NCBI GenBank assembly: GCA_021827245.1
Contig: JAKAWN010000125.1
Span: 1-16,097 of the forward strand
DNA length: 16,097 nucleotides
Direction: 5' to 3'
Source: Acidobacteriota bacterium
GTDB lineage: Bacteria; Acidobacteriota; Terriglobia; UBA7540
The notes under the pieces were generated by a model, which saw only the letters and a program-made list of their open reading frames with translations, did no database searches and was not told the DNA's origin. How positions within the stretch are numbered: position 1 is the stretch's first letter; each line of letters opens with the position of its first letter. This document shows, piece by piece, positions 14,045-16,097 of this stretch. The position numbers and the translations under genes were made by a program.

Positions 14045-15202
14045 ATGCCAGGAATTATCAAGGAAAGACTCTTTACCCCGGGGCCTACGCCTCTCCTGAT
14101 GGAAGCTCAAGCGCGCGCGCTAACGGCCACTCTCCATCATCGTACGGAAGCATTCAAGAAGTTAATTCGCGAGACCATCGAGCATCTTCGCGACTTTTAC
14201 AACACCAAGAACGATGTTCTCTTTTTTACGAGCTCGGGCACGGGTGCGATGGAAGGCGCTGTTTCAAATCTGACGTCGCCAGGTGACCGCGTGCTGGTGG
14301 GAACAGCAGGCAAGTTCGGAGAGAGATGGGCACAGCTCGCAAAGGCCTTTGGGCTCGAAGCTGTTACTGTGGAAGCACCTTACGGCGAGCCGCTCAGCGT
14401 GGAAGAAATTGGAAGACGTCTGAAGAATGACGGCCCATTTCGTGCTGTTTTTGTCCAGGCTACTGAAAGCTCCACCGGCGTCAGCCACGACGTCAAGTCG
14501 ATCGCCAATCTTGTGAAGCCCCTGCCGGAGACCTGCCTGGTGGTGGACGCTATTACGGGTCTCGGCACAACAGACTTGAGGCCGGATGAGTGGGGCCTTG
14601 ATATCGTGATTGGCGGCTCGCAAAAGGCATTGATGATCCCGCCCGGCTTGGCATTCGCCAGTGTGAGCGAGAAGGCTTGGAAACTGATTGAGAAGTCCAA
14701 ATCGCCCCGCTTTTACTTTGACTACGCAAAAGAGCGGAAGAATCTGTCCAAAGGGGAAACAAGCTATACTCCGGCAACAACGTTGGTGGTGAGCCTGCAC
14801 GCGGCCCTTGAATATATCCACCAGATCGGTCGCGAGAACCTGATCCAGAACGCTGCCTTTCTTGCCGAAGCAACACGCGAGGCGGCAAAAGCGCTGGGGC
14901 TCAGCCTTTTTGCCACGGCCTCACCTGCCAACGCGCTGACGGCCATTCGAGCTCCAGAAGGCATGGATTCCGGAGCCATCGTCAAGGAAATGCGTTCGCG
15001 ATTCGGGGCCATCATTGCCAATGGGCAAGGAACGATGAAAGGGCAGATTTTCCGGCTGGCCCATTTGGGATATTACGATTCGCTGGAGTTGTTTGCGGCG
15101 ATCGCAGGACTGGAAGTTGCGCTGCACAAGCTTGGGCACAAATTCGAACTCGGCAGGGGCGTGCGCCGGGCGCAAGAGGTTTACCTGAGCAACGCGGGGT
15201 AA
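14045..15202 (+). CDS. Class V aminotransferase (alanine/serine-glyoxylate aminotransferase-like)
   Basis: This is a 385-residue cytoplasmic PLP enzyme of fold type I. It starts with KERLFTPGPTPL, the substrate-loop start typical of the AGXT/PucG/SgaA group. Then come SSGTGAMEGAV (63-73, cofactor phosphate region), Asp168 in LVVDAITGLG (binds the pyridine nitrogen), Lys194 in GGSQKALMIPPG (Schiff-base lysine) and Arg337 in IFRLAHLGY (binds the substrate carboxylate). It probably moves an amino group from serine or alanine to glyoxylate or a related keto acid, as in serine or glycine metabolism; the exact pair cannot be decided. The ATG at 14045 has AAGGA 11 nt upstream and a TTGACA/TAGACT promoter. 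In related genomes such genes often sit by serA, which is not seen here. Confidence 0.9.
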   Translation: MPGIIKERLFTPGPTPLLMEAQARALTATLHHRTEAFKKLIRETIEHLRDFYNTKNDVLFFTSSGTGAMEGAVSNLTSPGDRVLVGTAGKFGERWAQLAKAFGLEAVTVEAPYGEPLSVEEIGRRLKNDGPFRAVFVQATESSTGVSHDVKSIANLVKPLPETCLVVDAITGLGTTDLRPDEWGLDIVIGGSQKALMIPPGLAFASVSEKAWKLIEKSKSPRFYFDYAKERKNLSKGETSYTPATTLVVSLHAALEYIHQIGRENLIQNAAFLAEATREAAKALGLSLFATASPANALTAIRAPEGMDSGAIVKEMRSRFGAIIANGQGTMKGQIFRLAHLGYYDSLELFAAIAGLEVALHKLGHKFELGRGVRRAQEVYLSNAG

Positions 15203-15435
15203 ACCGTGGCTGAGAGTTTGGACCCACCACTTTATTAGAAAGGAAGATCAATTTCATAATCGGGGAGATTTGAATTGCGGGCGCCGGGATCTCCCAGCGT
15301 GGCTTGCGCACGTTGCCGAGGCGTAGGGCGATGGCGGGAACCTAACGATTGGAGCAGGTGGCCATTGGGAGGAGCCACCACGGTCGCCAACATTGCGTCC
15401 CGGCGGCGGGCCTCTCCAATTAGAGCATCTGGAAG
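15203..15435. other. Convergent intergenic region
   Basis: No clear gene or T-tailed terminator. A 6-bp stem GGTGGC/GCCACC (15357-15362 with 15374-15379) is the only hairpin noted. The minus-strand frame of the interrupted receiver stays open here to a TAA at 15238, which may be chance. Confidence 0.35.
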
Positions 15436-15867
15436 CTAGGCAGCTCGAGTCTTGGAAAGGCAGAGTTGGCGCCTAACCATTTCGGCCAACTCGGAGGCGT
15501 CAAGAGGTTTCTCCCGGTAATCGACAGCCCCTAATTGCATAGCTTCCATGTAACAATCGATATCGGAACTGCGTGACAATACAAAGACCGGCATACTCTC
15601 GTTTGCCGCGATCGCTTTTGCTAGGACTTAACGTCCTTCAAAGGCAACAGTCCCCTGACTCACGATGATCAAGTCAAACTTTTCCCGGCCGATACAGTTG
15701 GCTGCTTCCCTATGAGAAGCAATCGACCGTACTTCATAGCCTTCGTGCTGAAGGATTGCGGAATAACGAAGCAGATCGTTCAAATCGTCATCGACCACAA
15801 GCACCCTTTGCCTTCTCCGCAGAGCAAGTCCGCGTTTGGCGTTAGTTTCTGTGGCCCTCGCCTGCAT
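15436..15867 (-). pseudogene. Atypical response-regulator receiver domain interrupted by an in-frame TAA
   Basis: From ATG 15867 (AGGAG 5 nt upstream, a strong site) the frame reads a receiver start: RRQRVLVVDDDLNDLLRYSAIL with the acidic pocket, then FDLIIVSQGTVAFEGR, where it meets TAA at 15628-15630. The same frame continues without shift: VLAKAIAANESMPVFVLSRSS, then AMQLGAVDYREKPLDASELAEM, ending at TAG 15436. The second part holds the conserved Ser (VLSRSS) and the Lys of REKPL. The residue where the phospho-acceptor Asp is expected is Ser/Gln (IIVSQG), so even the full protein could not be phosphorylated normally. The stop could be a real nonsense mutation, an assembly error, or readthrough. 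No output domain follows, so it would be a single-domain pseudo-receiver of about 143 codons. Confidence 0.75.
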
Positions 15868-16097
15868 CATTTCTCCTTTCCTGCCTGACCCTGACCTTCC
15901 TGCCAAATCCACATACCCCCGAAGCCCCTGATCGGGCTGCCTTGGCCTCTGGCGAGCATAACTGCCCGCTCCGTTAGCATAAGACCCTGAGACTTAGCCT
16001 GACTTCCGCGCTCGGGCGAGTGAGGTATCGCATTGGCAATGAGATAGCATTTCATTCCGTCACTATGGCGAAAGGGCGGACCAACTTTTGACCGGCT

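Overview
The window looks like a chromosomal segment of an environmental acidobacterium-type organism. This is inferred, not proven. The hints are the REP-associated (RAYT-type) transposase, intergenic clover-leaf and stem-loop palindromes, a mix of ordinary housekeeping and secreted proteins, and several promoter-like sites of the form TTGACA-N17/18-TAG(A/T)CT. No rRNA, tRNA, CRISPR array or phage module was seen.

Layout from left to right. 1-230 holds an outward-facing promoter-like site and perhaps the first codons of a gene running off the left edge. 231-706 (-) is a compact type II toxin-antitoxin pair (antitoxin then RelE/ParE-like toxin, 4-nt overlap) with a promoter that would give an almost leaderless antitoxin message. 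790-1460 is a small mobile unit: a RAYT-type transposase broken by one single-base frameshift, bracketed by two nearly identical 39-bp palindromes in inverted orientation. 1468-3669 (-) is a two-gene operon: an exported trypsin/HtrA-like protease with six TPRs, then a GTG-started FRG-domain protein. 3670-4450 has no convincing gene but holds a perfect three-way-junction palindrome, a 9-bp stem-loop, a good promoter and a degenerate ~42-bp repeat tract. 4451-6117 (-) carries a multi-span membrane protein of unknown function and a TauE/SafE-type permease. 6410-7722 (-) is a methyltransferase translationally coupled to a secreted protein of unknown function. 8104-9591 (-) is a B12-binding radical SAM enzyme, and 9971-11221 (+) is a divergent ArsB/NhaD-type anion permease. 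11224-11927 (-) is MsrA coupled by an ATGA overlap to a four-cysteine small protein. 12098-13408 (-) is a LarA-type nickel-dependent racemase with all key residues. 13498-13728 (-) is a Tat-signal-bearing reading frame with no usable start. 14045-15202 (+) is a class V aminotransferase. 15436-15867 (-) is an atypical response-regulator receiver frame interrupted by an in-frame TAA.

Most of the window is ordinary metabolism and transport. The unusual material is at the small scale: the palindrome-flanked broken transposase, the three-way-junction repeat, the transcribed-looking degenerate repeat tract, the secreted protease/FRG operon, the MsrA-coupled cysteine-rich protein, and a receiver gene that has lost both its phospho-acceptor Asp and its continuity. 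I do not see one large clearly new multi-gene system.
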